Assembly: GCF_000348945.1 (NCBI RefSeq)
Contig: NZ_AOCK01000005.1
Span: 275,448-339,447 of the forward strand
Direction: 5' to 3'
DNA: 64,000 nucleotides
DNA from: Paeniglutamicibacter gangotriensis Lz1y
GTDB taxonomy: Bacteria; Actinomycetota; Actinomycetes; Actinomycetales; Micrococcaceae
The first letter of the stretch is position 1. Every line of letters begins with the position of its first letter. The translations under genes were made by a program, and so were the position numbers. Below are positions 8,152-15,908 of the stretch, piece by piece. The notes under the pieces were generated by a model. That model was given only the letters and a program-made list of their open reading frames with translations, ran no database searches and was not told the origin of the DNA.

Positions 8152-10899
8152 CTATTTGGCTACCTTGAATACTCCCTGGGCCCCGCGTTCGGCGTCGATC
8201 ATCACGTGGGACACGAAGGGATAGTTGCCGGCCTCGGGGAATTCCAGTTCAACGAAACCGCCCTGTGCCACGCCGAGCGCCAGTGCCTGGCTTCCACCTT
8301 CCGTCCCGTCTCGCTGATCGAGCAGGTAGTTGCCTTCCAGCCATGTGGTGTCGAACTGCCCGCCGATGACGTGGAACGAGGAGGCACGGTTGGGCCCGAT
8401 GTCCAGCAGCCAGATCCGTACCCGTTCCCCGACCTTGGCACGCAGCGGCCGGTGCACGTACTGGTTGGCGTAGCCGTTGAAGACCACCAGGTCCGGTTTT
8501 TCCGCCGCAAGCTTTTCGGTGTCCACTTCCGCGTCCTGGGCCCCGAGATAAAACTCTGACTGGGCCAACACATAGGACTTGTCGACCTCCGGGAGGTCGT
8601 CGGGTTCGATGACCACGGTACCGAACATGCCGTTGGCGATATGTGCGCTCATGGGCATGGTGGAGCAGTGGTACATCCAGATTCCGGCCCGCGTGGCGGT
8701 GAACTTATAGAGCAGGGATTCACCGGGGGCGATGGTGCGCATCGGTTCATCCGGTGCCAGCGCGCCGGCGTGGAAGTCGATGGAGTGGCCTATGGACCCG
8801 TCGTTGACCAGTGTGATCTCGAATGTGTCGCCGGCCCGCCCGTGCAGCAGCGGGCCGGGCGCGGTGCCGTTGAAGGTCCACAATTTTTGTCGCACCCCCG
8901 GGGAGACTTCCACGATCGCTTCCTCGGCGGTGAAGGTGGCCCGGTGGATGCTCGGCTTGCCGTCGGAGCGTTTGGGTTCCAGCGGCGGCAACGAGGCTTC
9001 GTGCGCCGTGAATTCCGTGCCCGGTTCGGCCATCAAATCCAGTGGTGCGGCGCTGGCGCCGGTGCTGGCGCCGGTGCTGGCGCCGGTGCTGGGCTCGGTG
9101 CTGGCGCCGGTGCTGGCGCCGGTGCTGGGCTCGGTGGAGTGGTTCATGGATTCGTGGCCGGACTCCGGGGCCGTGGCACCGGTGGCCTTGATATCGAGCA
9201 CCATGCCCATTTGCCGGTGCCCCACGATCGAACACCAGGCAGCAACATCCGCGGTGATGACCCCCGCATCAAGCGTGGCGCTTTCGCCCGGAGCCAACCG
9301 TCCGCTGTTCGCCCCGGTGGCCAGGACCAGGTCGTGGGTTTCGGAAACATCGGTGTTCACCAGCTCGATCATCAGGTGGGTTCCGGCCGGCACCTCGATA
9401 AGCGCAGGGGTGAAGCGCATGTCAGCGGCTTCGACCTTCACGGTCTTGGTCTCGGTGGCAACCGGTGCCGAAGTTCCGTTGGTGGAGGTGTCTTGGTGCG
9501 CCGGTGCCCTGATGCCTGCCGTGGCAGGGTCGATGGCGATCCCAATGGCAATGGCCAGCACCACCGCCAGCAGCCCCGCGACGGCCTGTCCGGCACGCTG
9601 TCCGGCGGGCCGATCGCCCTCCGGTGCCATCCGTACCCGGGGTGCCGGGGTCCCGGCCGGCAGGCCCAGAGCCTGAATCTCGGCAGCCACCTTGGTTTTG
9701 GCTTGGCGGTGGGCGCGCAGCGCCATGACGAGCAATGGCAGGAAGCTGGCCATGGCCACCAAGTAGAGCACCGAACACAGTACGCGAACCAACGATGGCA
9801 CCGGAATCACACAGGCCAGCAGTGCAGCATTGGCCGTGGCCACCCGCAGCACCGCGCCGCGGTCGAACATGGTGGTCGCCGCGCGCACGGGGCCGGGCCC
9901 GCCGCCGAGGGCCACCGGTACCAGGTAGGAGAGGGCGCCGAGCAACACTTGGGCGGCGAATCCTGCCGCCAGGTACGGGGTGATGGCGGCGAAGGCCCGT
10001 CCGGCTTGCTGCCAATCGCCGCTGATGAGCAGGACGACGTCCAGGGCTACGAGGCACCCGATCCACCAGCCGACGGCGCCGAGCATTGAGAGGGTGGAGA
10101 AGGTTTTAGGTGGCTTATTGCGGGCCACCTGGATGAAGGAGGAAGCCATCAACCCCAGACCCGCAATGTAGCCGGTGAGCCCCAATGCCGCGACCGGAAG
10201 CAAACCAAAGCCCGCACCGGCACCGGCCGCCAACGCGGAGATGGCGAGCACCGGAAGGGCTCGCTGGGAGTTCCTCGCGGCCTGATCGGCGATCCGGGTA
10301 CGCAGCATCGTGGGCCACAACGTCACCAAGGTACCGGCCACCGTCAGTCCTACCCATCCCAAGACATTGAGTAAGACGTGGGACAGCATGATTTGTTCGT
10401 GCGTGCTCGAAATATTGCCGTGTGCCAGGATGGTGCCAAGCACCGCACCGACGGGGAGGAACGCGGCAGCGGCAATGTAATACTTCACCGAGGCGCCGAA
10501 CCTCGAGGGCAGGGCCACGCGCATGCGGGTGAAAAGGTCCACACCGTGCCAGATCACCGAAGCGGCGATCAGGCCCGCCCCGGCGGCGGTCACCGGCCAG
10601 AGCGTGGATACCACCCCTGCGATGACCAGCATGGTGCCGCCGTTGAGCAGCAGCAAACGCCAATTCTGCTCCGCCCTCGACCGGGCCTTGGGCGGATTGC
10701 GCAGCAGCGCGTTGGAAAAGTATTGGGACCAGACCAGGATCGCGTGGGACACCGCCCCGAGCAGCAACAGGTGGATCATCAGCCAGCGCGGCGCGGGAAG
10801 CTCCCGGTGGACCAACGTCACGAGAACCAACAGCGTCAGCCAGAACGCGACCGGTAGATCGCGCATGGGCCAGAATCCTCTGGCCGGGTTCTTACTCAC
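8152..10899 (-). CDS. Membrane-anchored three-cupredoxin, NirK-like copper protein
   Basis: Protein of 915 aa in three parts. Residues 1 to about 400 form a polytopic membrane region of roughly 12 helices, with another helix near 446-466. Residues about 485-575 form a plastocyanin-like cupredoxin with type 1 copper ligands H (in T-H-D-L), then C, H and M in WCSIVGHRQMGM. Residues about 620-915 form a two-domain copper nitrite reductase-like unit. Its type 1 set is G-H-S, M-Y-H-C, S-A-H and N-G-M; its candidate type 2 histidines are in D-F-H-A-G, M-Y-H-C and S-H-V-M. The catalytic Asp of S-I-D-F-H is kept, but the usual THVVFNG histidine is Leu (PDLVVFNG). A 12-bp repeat encodes the linker at 589-616. 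The GTG start overlaps the upstream stop (GTGA). Nitrite-to-NO reduction at the outer membrane face is likely but not certain. Confidence 0.82.
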   Translation of the reverse strand: MSKNPARGFWPMRDLPVAFWLTLLVLVTLVHRELPAPRWLMIHLLLLGAVSHAILVWSQYFSNALLRNPPKARSRAEQNWRLLLLNGGTMLVIAGVVSTLWPVTAAGAGLIAASVIWHGVDLFTRMRVALPSRFGASVKYYIAAAAFLPVGAVLGTILAHGNISSTHEQIMLSHVLLNVLGWVGLTVAGTLVTLWPTMLRTRIADQAARNSQRALPVLAISALAAGAGAGFGLLPVAALGLTGYIAGLGLMASSFIQVARNKPPKTFSTLSMLGAVGWWIGCLVALDVVLLISGDWQQAGRAFAAITPYLAAGFAAQVLLGALSYLVPVALGGGPGPVRAATTMFDRGAVLRVATANAALLACVIPVPSLVRVLCSVLYLVAMASFLPLLVMALRAHRQAKTKVAAEIQALGLPAGTPAPRVRMAPEGDRPAGQRAGQAVAGLLAVVLAIAIGIAIDPATAGIRAPAHQDTSTNGTSAPVATETKTVKVEAADMRFTPALIEVPAGTHLMIELVNTDVSETHDLVLATGANSGRLAPGESATLDAGVITADVAAWCSIVGHRQMGMVLDIKATGATAPESGHESMNHSTEPSTGASTGASTEPSTGASTGASTGASAAPLDLMAEPGTEFTAHEASLPPLEPKRSDGKPSIHRATFTAEEAIVEVSPGVRQKLWTFNGTAPGPLLHGRAGDTFEITLVNDGSIGHSIDFHAGALAPDEPMRTIAPGESLLYKFTATRAGIWMYHCSTMPMSAHIANGMFGTVVIEPDDLPEVDKSYVLAQSEFYLGAQDAEVDTEKLAAEKPDLVVFNGYANQYVHRPLRAKVGERVRIWLLDIGPNRASSFHVIGGQFDTTWLEGNYLLDQRDGTEGGSQALALGVAQGGFVELEFPEAGNYPFVSHVMIDAERGAQGVFKVAK
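9052..9135. repeat. Seven 12-bp tandem repeats inside the NirK-like gene
   Basis: Seven consecutive 12-base units, in the order A A A B A A B on the plus strand, where A is GCTGGCGCCGGT and B is GCTGGGCTCGGT. Read on the minus strand they encode T-G-A-S and T-E-P-S units in the linker between the extra cupredoxin and the NirK-like domains. Exact repetition makes this a probable length-variable site. Confidence 0.95.
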
Positions 10900-12140
10900 T
10901 TGGATGGCTCCCGTGGCGAAATGGAAAGTCCTGCACGCGGGGTCCGCGCGGCGGGGTTGGAAAGAAGGGAGGTGCTACCGGGAGAAGGTGGTCCGATGCC
11001 GAGGGAGTCAGACGGTGGCTTGGAACTTGTCGATGGTTGGGGTCGTGCCTGAGACTCCCCCATGAGCATCGAGGTGAGAGCCAGCAGCACAAAGAGCAGC
11101 ACCGCAACGATGTTGGCCACCGCCCCGGCACGCCAGGCCCAGTCATGGCCCAGCCCGTTGCCGATCCACAGGCGCAGCAATAATCCCGCCCACAGCAAGA
11201 TCGCAGGCACCCACATCATCGGCCGGTAGGGCAAAGGGCGGCGCAGGATCGCCGGGAGAATCGTGGAGGAGTGGGCAATGATCATGGAGAGCGTGAACCC
11301 CAGGAATACTGCGTGGATCACGGTGTCATAGGCGGCGCGTCCGCTGGGATATCCGAAGCACCAGGTCAGCGCCGCCACCAGCAGCCAGGCATAGGCGGCG
11401 AGCATGCATGCTGCCATGAATCGAGTGGCTCCCTGACCCCGGATGGTCCGGCGAGCCACATCGAGTACGAGCAACCATGCGGTGAGTGCTGCCAGCGCGA
11501 CGCCGAAGACGATCGATCCCCATCCGGGAGCCAGCAGCGCAGCCACGACTGCGGCAGCCAGCAGTGCGGAAAGTTGTAGCACCCGCGTTCCGGCTTGGGG
11601 GCCCATGGTCAGATGTGCCAGTTCGACCCGTTCCCCGGCAATGGTCAGCACCAGGAACGCGACCAACCAGGGCAGCAACAGTGCCGTCTCCACCCCGCCA
11701 AGAAACAGCACTGCGGCTCCGGTGCCCAGTCCGGCGCCGAGCATTTGGATCAGTACCGCCTGGGCGCGTTGGCGTCGCCAGAGCGGAACATAGACCCAGA
11801 GAAGTCCCGCCATTCCGGCGAGCAACCCCAGCTTGCCAGCAAAACGCGGCAGCTCGGTCAGCAGCATCAACGACCCCAGTCCCAGGAGCAACGGGCTGAA
11901 ATATCCCAGAGGCCTCCCCCAGGCGACGGCACGTTCAAGGGCAACTAGTGTGCCCACGAATCCCAGCGCCAACACCATCCCGTGGACCTCCGTCCAGGCA
12001 GCGGCGTTGATCGGTGCCGGCAGGTCCACAAGCTGCAGGGCAGCGTTGAGCCCGGCCAATAGGCTCAATGCGGCAGGAATCATCAACAGGGTGCGTGCGG
12101 GGATCGGTCTGAGGCGGCGGGGCGCAGGAGCCTTTTTCAT
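10896..12140 (-). CDS. NnrS-like polytopic membrane protein
   Basis: Integral membrane protein of 414 aa with about 12 helices. The region at about residues 270-305 carries the NnrS-type signature: HAVFLGF, then an L-S-M-I-I-A-H segment, then ILPAILRRPLPYRP. NnrS proteins are haem- and copper-containing membrane proteins that protect against nitrosative stress and accompany nitrite/NO reductase genes. The ATG at 12140 begins two bases after the regulator's stop, and its own stop overlaps the GTG start of the NirK-like gene. The three genes therefore form one transcript: regulator, NnrS-like protein, NirK-like protein. The C-terminal 40 residues are a Ser/Pro/Arg-rich tail of low complexity. 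Family assignment rests on the signature and context. Confidence 0.72.
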   Translation of the reverse strand: MKKAPAPRRLRPIPARTLLMIPAALSLLAGLNAALQLVDLPAPINAAAWTEVHGMVLALGFVGTLVALERAVAWGRPLGYFSPLLLGLGSLMLLTELPRFAGKLGLLAGMAGLLWVYVPLWRRQRAQAVLIQMLGAGLGTGAAVLFLGGVETALLLPWLVAFLVLTIAGERVELAHLTMGPQAGTRVLQLSALLAAAVVAALLAPGWGSIVFGVALAALTAWLLVLDVARRTIRGQGATRFMAACMLAAYAWLLVAALTWCFGYPSGRAAYDTVIHAVFLGFTLSMIIAHSSTILPAILRRPLPYRPMMWVPAILLWAGLLLRLWIGNGLGHDWAWRAGAVANIVAVLLFVLLALTSMLMGESQARPQPSTSSKPPSDSLGIGPPSPGSTSLLSNPAARTPRAGLSISPREPSK

Positions 12141-12142
12141 GC

Positions 12143-12850
12143 TTATTCGGTGGTGCCGTCGGTTGCCCGGGCGCTCAGATGCAGGGCGCATTGCCCGGGA
12201 GCCGAGAATGGTGTCAGGGTGCTGTCGCTGCCGTCCAATCCCATTTCAGCGAATCCTCCCTGGATGATTCCCAGGTGCACGCCGCAGACAATCTCCGGGT
12301 GCTTGCTGGCGGCTTCGATCAGCGGGCAGCGGGTCAGCACCACGTGTTCGTTGGTCGCGTCCGGTTCGGGTGCGAATCCGATCTCTTCGAGCAGCTGGAG
12401 CATCTGGGAACGAGCGCCGGCCTCTGAGCTTCCGGAATGTGGCTCGCCCAGTTGCTCGAGGGTCAGGTCCTTGCCCCAAGCGCGGCCGGCTGCCACCGCA
12501 TCCTGCACCGGGTGTTCGCTGCTTTCATGCAGAACGGTGGCCAGTGCCGAGGCCAACCCTGCGTACGGTGAGGGCTCGAGGGAAACCTTTGCTTTCCAGA
12601 GCCATGCCGGGCGTCCGCGCCCCTGAGCTACGGCACGTTCGCGGCTCAGGTATCCATCGCGCAGCAAGTCTTCCAGATGTGCTCGGACGGTGTTTTCGTG
12701 CAACCCGCTGCTCAGGGTAATGGCCGCAAGTGTGGTGGGTGTGGTTTGGACTTCGAGCAGTTCAAGAATCCGTAGGCGTGTGGGCGAGAGCGGACGACCA
12801 AAGGACGTGCGTTTAACGCCTTCCCGGATGCCATCGGCAGGGTCTCTCAC
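12143..12850 (-). CDS. Winged-helix regulator with three C-terminal cysteines (SufR-like)
   Basis: Regulator of 235 aa. Residues about 20-75 form an ArsR/DeoR-type winged helix (RLRILELLE, then HENTVRAHLEDLLRDGYL). The C-terminal half carries C175-x13-C189-x31-C221, a layout reminiscent of iron-sulfur-binding repressors such as SufR, with H192 close to the second Cys. It is first in the operon with the NnrS-like and NirK-like genes and divergent from the DUF2249 gene. The simplest reading is a nitric-oxide or redox sensor that controls both sides. The start is GTG with no strong ribosome site. Cluster binding is inferred from the cysteine pattern only. Confidence 0.75.
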   Translation of the reverse strand: MRDPADGIREGVKRTSFGRPLSPTRLRILELLEVQTTPTTLAAITLSSGLHENTVRAHLEDLLRDGYLSRERAVAQGRGRPAWLWKAKVSLEPSPYAGLASALATVLHESSEHPVQDAVAAGRAWGKDLTLEQLGEPHSGSSEAGARSQMLQLLEEIGFAPEPDATNEHVVLTRCPLIEAASKHPEIVCGVHLGIIQGGFAEMGLDGSDSTLTPFSAPGQCALHLSARATDGTTE

Positions 12851-12905
12851 AACGCGACCGGGACATTGAGTGACGCGCTGGGGCTGTTCAGATTGTTTTC
12901 CACGT

Positions 12906-12913
12906 AGTTAACT
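12906..12913. promoter_or_regulatory. Palindrome AGTTAACT in the divergent promoter region
   Basis: Perfect 8-bp palindrome in the 135-base gap between the SufR-like regulator gene and the DUF2249 gene, next to an AT-rich TACTAAAAT stretch that could serve as a -10 element. It is a plausible operator centre for the adjacent regulator. Length and uniqueness are modest, so this is weak evidence. Confidence 0.3.
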
Positions 12914-12985
12914 GTACTAAAATGATTCCAAGGTTGCCATTTGACTCTGGAAACCAACACCCGACGCGAGCAAAGGAAACCCATC

Positions 12986-13306
12986 GTGGCCGATATCGTC
13001 ATTTCTTCCAACAAGGAAGAAGCCGAGAAGTTGAACCAACCCGCAGCCCATGAATGCGCGTGCGGCGACCATGACGCCGAGCTTCCCGAGCTCGACGCCA
13101 GGGTCATCCCACATGCAATTCGTCATGCGACCATTTTTGGGGCCCTAGATTCCCTCGCCGTTGGCGGTGGTTTGGTACTCGTGGCACCGCACAACCCGTT
13201 GCCGCTGCTGGACCAGCTCGAGGCTCGCGCACCTGGCGCATTTGAGATCAGCTACCTTGACGAGGGGCCAGAAGCCTGGCGCTTGCAGCTGATTCGCAAG
13301 TCCTAA
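12986..13306 (+). CDS. DUF2249 domain protein
   Basis: Small cytosolic protein of 106 aa consisting of one DUF2249 domain: LDARVIPHAIRHATIFGALD, then G-G-L-V-L-V-A-P-H-N-P-L-P-L-L. A short Cys/His stretch precedes it (H-E-C-A-C-G-D-H). DUF2249 proteins recur beside denitrification and NO-response genes, and this one faces the NirK-like operon across a shared promoter region, which supports a role in nitrogen-oxide metabolism. The GTG at 12986 was chosen for AAAGGAA upstream; a TTG 45 bases earlier is in frame but lacks such a site. The biochemical function of the domain is not established. Confidence 0.8.
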   Translation: MADIVISSNKEEAEKLNQPAAHECACGDHDAELPELDARVIPHAIRHATIFGALDSLAVGGGLVLVAPHNPLPLLDQLEARAPGAFEISYLDEGPEAWRLQLIRKS

Positions 13307-13321
13307 CAAGTTTGGGGGGGG

Positions 13322-13370
13322 AAATTCGTGGAACCAGTGCGCATGAGGACTGCCCTCACGAATTTTTTCT
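13322..13370 (+). terminator. Candidate terminator after the DUF2249 gene
   Basis: Arms AAATTCGTG (13322-13330) and CACGAATTT (13357-13365) are exact complements, with an inner TGAGG/CCTCA pairing as an alternative fold, followed by TTTTCTTTT. It lies 16 bases after the DUF2249 stop. The rest of the gap to 13596 shows no gene. Confidence 0.6.
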
Positions 13371-13596
13371 TTTCGGCTCGTGGACGCGGTGCCCGCGGCC
13401 TACTGAGAGTCGGCCAAACACAGGTCGGGGCCGAAGACCTCATGCCGAATGGCCGCGCGCCGCGCAGCTGTTTAGTGCCCCGCTGATCCGCCTCGGGACC
13501 CCGGGCAACAAAATGGACCGCCGCACCGACCTGTGCGAAGCGGTGTGCCCCTGCTGGGCGGTGCCTCTCCAGATACCGTCCCGGTGGTGCCGTGCT

Positions 13597-14028
13597 TTAC
13601 TGGCCGGTTGTGGCTGGCCCGGCGATATTGACCATCCAGTCCACGCCGAACTTATCGGTGAGCATGCCAAACCAATCGCCCCACGGGGCTTGGGCAAGTT
13701 TCTCGCCGACGGTTGCTCCATCGCTGAGCTTCTTCCAGTATTCGGTGATCTCGTCCTTGTCGTCACCGCTGAGCGTGACGGAGATGGCGGTGCCCCCTTT
13801 CCATTCCATAGAGGCAGGGGTGTCGGCGGCCATCAAATTCAGGCCGTTGGGTGCACGCAAATGCCCGTGCATGATTTTGTTATCGTCATCCCGGTTTTCG
13901 GTCTTGGCAAACTCGAAATCAGAGAAGGGTCGTAGATCCAGTTCCCCGCCGAATACCGACTGATAGAACTCGAGCGCTGGACGTGCCTGATCGCGAAAGC
14001 TGATGTACGGATTGAGAATCGTGCCCAT
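13597..14028 (-). CDS. VOC-fold protein, PhnB-like
   Basis: Protein of 143 aa in the glyoxalase/bleomycin-resistance superfamily, PhnB/YjdN-type subgroup. Its N-terminus NPYISFRDQARPALEFYQSV, the central W-K-G-G-T-A-I-S-V-T-L-S-G-D-D and the ending P-W-G-D-W-F-G-M-L-T-D-K-F-G-V-D-W-M-V-N are typical. Members of this subgroup bind small ligands or metal, but most have no assigned substrate. ATG 14028 is preferred because GGAG lies seven bases upstream; another ATG at 14040 is in frame. It is transcribed alone, divergent from the MarR regulator. Confidence 0.85.
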   Translation of the reverse strand: MGTILNPYISFRDQARPALEFYQSVFGGELDLRPFSDFEFAKTENRDDDNKIMHGHLRAPNGLNLMAADTPASMEWKGGTAISVTLSGDDKDEITEYWKKLSDGATVGEKLAQAPWGDWFGMLTDKFGVDWMVNIAGPATTGQ

Positions 14029-14305
14029 GATGCGCTCCATCGTTTGGCGGGGTTCAACACCAGCTATTGTGCCCGCAGGGACCGCCCGGGTGAACCCCTC
14101 AGGTCCGAGAACTTCCGGTGGGTTCGGTCGCTGTCCACCATCGAGGAAAGCATCATTCCGATCTGACCCCAATCAGTCGGGGATGCCTCGACACCAAGGC
14201 ACTGCTCCGCGCGCCCAGCCCCAGCCGGATCCGCAGTACGACGCAACAGTCATCTATGCCACGACTAAGTACGCGATGGAGCAATTCGCAACTAAAATGA
14301 TTCCC

Positions 14306-14809
14306 ATGACTTCTCCGTTCTCCGACCCACTCCCTGACCGGGGACCGGCAGCAGAAAAAGCGATACTTGACCCACTGATCGAGGATGTGGAAAAAGAATT
14401 CTCCACGATGGTCATCATGGCGCGCCAAGCCATCCGCAAGCGCGCAGCTGCCGTGCATCCCGAGCTGCAGCCCTTGGGCTACAAGGTGCTGTCTCTGCTG
14501 GTGCGCGAGCACGCCCGGCAGCAGATCATCTTGGCAGAAGAGCTGCAAGTGGACAAGGCCACAATGAGCAGGATGATCAAGTGGCTTGAAGCCAAGGGAT
14601 TGGTGACCCGTCAGCCGGATCCGGCTGACGGAAGGGCCATGCTGGTCAGCATCACCGATGCTGCACGCGCAGGCGTCGTTGAATCGAGTGCGGCCTCGCG
14701 CCAGCTGCTGAGGAACCGGCTGAATTCCTGGGAACCGGAAGAAATCAAGCGCTTTGCTGATCTACTTTCGAAGCTCAACGCCAACGACGCCTCCCGACGC
14801 CAGGGATAG
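14306..14809 (+). CDS. MarR-family transcriptional regulator
   Basis: Cytosolic dimeric winged-helix regulator of about 167 aa. The MarR core is clear: LGYKVLSLLV, then AEELQVDKATMSRMIKWLEA as recognition helix, then the wing V-T-R-Q-P-D-P-A-D-G-R-A-M-L-V-S-I-T. Three in-frame ATGs (14276, 14297, 14306) are possible. None has a good ribosome site, and a TAAAAT just upstream of 14306 may be a -10 element giving a leaderless message. Its target is unknown; the divergent VOC gene and the OsmC gene 460 bases downstream are the obvious candidates. OsmC-type genes are often controlled by MarR regulators, but no matching operator was found. Confidence 0.85.
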   Translation: MTSPFSDPLPDRGPAAEKAILDPLIEDVEKEFSTMVIMARQAIRKRAAAVHPELQPLGYKVLSLLVREHARQQIILAEELQVDKATMSRMIKWLEAKGLVTRQPDPADGRAMLVSITDAARAGVVESSAASRQLLRNRLNSWEPEEIKRFADLLSKLNANDASRRQG

Positions 14810-15272
14810 CCCCGCCAACCCGAAGTCCGCGGCGGTCCGGCTTTTAGTGATTTCCAGGAGTTCGAAGTCCCATATTAAGGGATCCTCCTCGAGGGGCTTC
14901 ACTTCAGCCAGCCGTTCGGGCCGAAAATCCCCGAACCGGCAGCGATGCAGATCCTTCGAGCAAACCCATCGTCATTCCCGAAATATTCGTTGCACCGGCT
15001 AAAATTGATGGCAGGTCAGTTGCTTCTTCGAACATTTTGCTGATTCGTTGTGAAGAAATGTTAAGGGCAGGCTTTGCGCCAACACCTTTGCTTCGGCAAC
15101 ACTCGTAGACAGAATCACGAGTTCCCGCCACTCACGACCCTGGTCGGCGGGACCGCAACCCTCTTCGTCATAGCGGGGTGCGCCAGGTGACGATTCGACG
15201 CCGCCTAACCGGGCCGGCGTAAGTATGGCGTTGTGCAAGGCCCCGCGCCAAACACGAAAGGATCGAACTTCC
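14810..15272. other. Intergenic region, no gene seen
   Basis: About 460 bases between the MarR and OsmC genes. The only open frames are short and have no recognisable protein character. It presumably holds the OsmC promoter, but I could not define one. Confidence 0.5.
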
Positions 15273-15818
15273 ATGTCCGAAACCCTGATCGAAGAAACCC
15301 TGGAATCCGTTCGCGCTGAAAAGCTCACTGCCGCCGGCACTGCCTGGGGCGAACGAATCACTGCCAACACCGCAAGCGCAGCACTGACCTTCAAGGCCAG
15401 CGGTACGTCCACCGGATCGGTATCCAGCGAAATCACCGCGGGCAAGCACCGCTTCATCGTCGACGAGCCCGAGGCACTGGCCGGAGACGATGTGGCCGCC
15501 AGCCCCGTCGAGTTCGCCCTCGGCGCGCTGATTTCCTGCCAGGTCGTGGTCTACCGCCTGTACGCGCATCAGCTCGGCATCAAGATCGATTCCCTGGACA
15601 TCAACGCCGATGCAGATCTGGACGTACGCGGCCTGTTCGGCATCGAGAAGTCCGTCCGCCCCGGTTTCGGCGAGGTCCGCCTCACCGTGAAGATCGATGG
15701 GCCGGAGACGCGTGAGCGCTACGAAAAGCTTCAGGCGGCAGTCGATGAGCACTGCCCGGTCCTGGACGTCTTCACCAATCCGACGCCGGTGAGCGTCGAA
15801 CTGGTGACCGCCGACTAG
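15273..15818 (+). CDS. OsmC-family peroxide-defence protein
   Basis: Cytosolic protein of 181 aa in the OsmC/Ohr superfamily, thiol peroxidases that remove organic hydroperoxides. The two family cysteines are Cys89 (ALISCQ) and Cys161 (EHCPVLD), spaced as in OsmC-like members, with the conserved S-P-V-E-F-A-L-G-A-L lead-in. Its extended N-terminus (about 30 residues) and the D-V-R-G-L-F-G segment place it with the longer OsmC-like group rather than with Ohr. The ATG follows GAAAGGA. It stands alone and shares a strong bidirectional hairpin with the convergent aztD gene. Confidence 0.9.
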   Translation: MSETLIEETLESVRAEKLTAAGTAWGERITANTASAALTFKASGTSTGSVSSEITAGKHRFIVDEPEALAGDDVAASPVEFALGALISCQVVVYRLYAHQLGIKIDSLDINADADLDVRGLFGIEKSVRPGFGEVRLTVKIDGPETRERYEKLQAAVDEHCPVLDVFTNPTPVSVELVTAD

Positions 15819-15833
15819 CACCAGCAGGAACCT

Positions 15834-15878
15834 GCCGTGGGCCGGTGCCGTTCGAGGGGAACGGCACCGGCCCACGGC
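15834..15878. terminator. Perfect 20-bp hairpin between convergent genes
   Basis: Arms 15834-15853 and 15859-15878 are exact complements (GCCGTGGGCCGGTGCCGTTC) with a 5-base loop, followed on the plus side by TTTCCTATTTTC. It serves the OsmC gene and probably also aztD. Confidence 0.92.
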
Positions 15879-15908
15879 TTTCCTATTTTCTGACAGGTGA
15901 GCGTTCCC

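Noticed and set aside
9052..9135. Possible CRISPR-like array
   Set aside because: The units are 12 bases, contiguous, in frame and without spacers; they encode a protein linker.
8641..10089. Long plus-strand open frame antisense to the NirK-like gene
   Set aside because: Glycine/histidine-rich translation typical of the complementary strand of a high-GC gene; the minus-strand reading has clear copper ligands.
14810..15272. Small open frames between the MarR and OsmC genes
   Set aside because: Short, without ribosome sites or conserved character.
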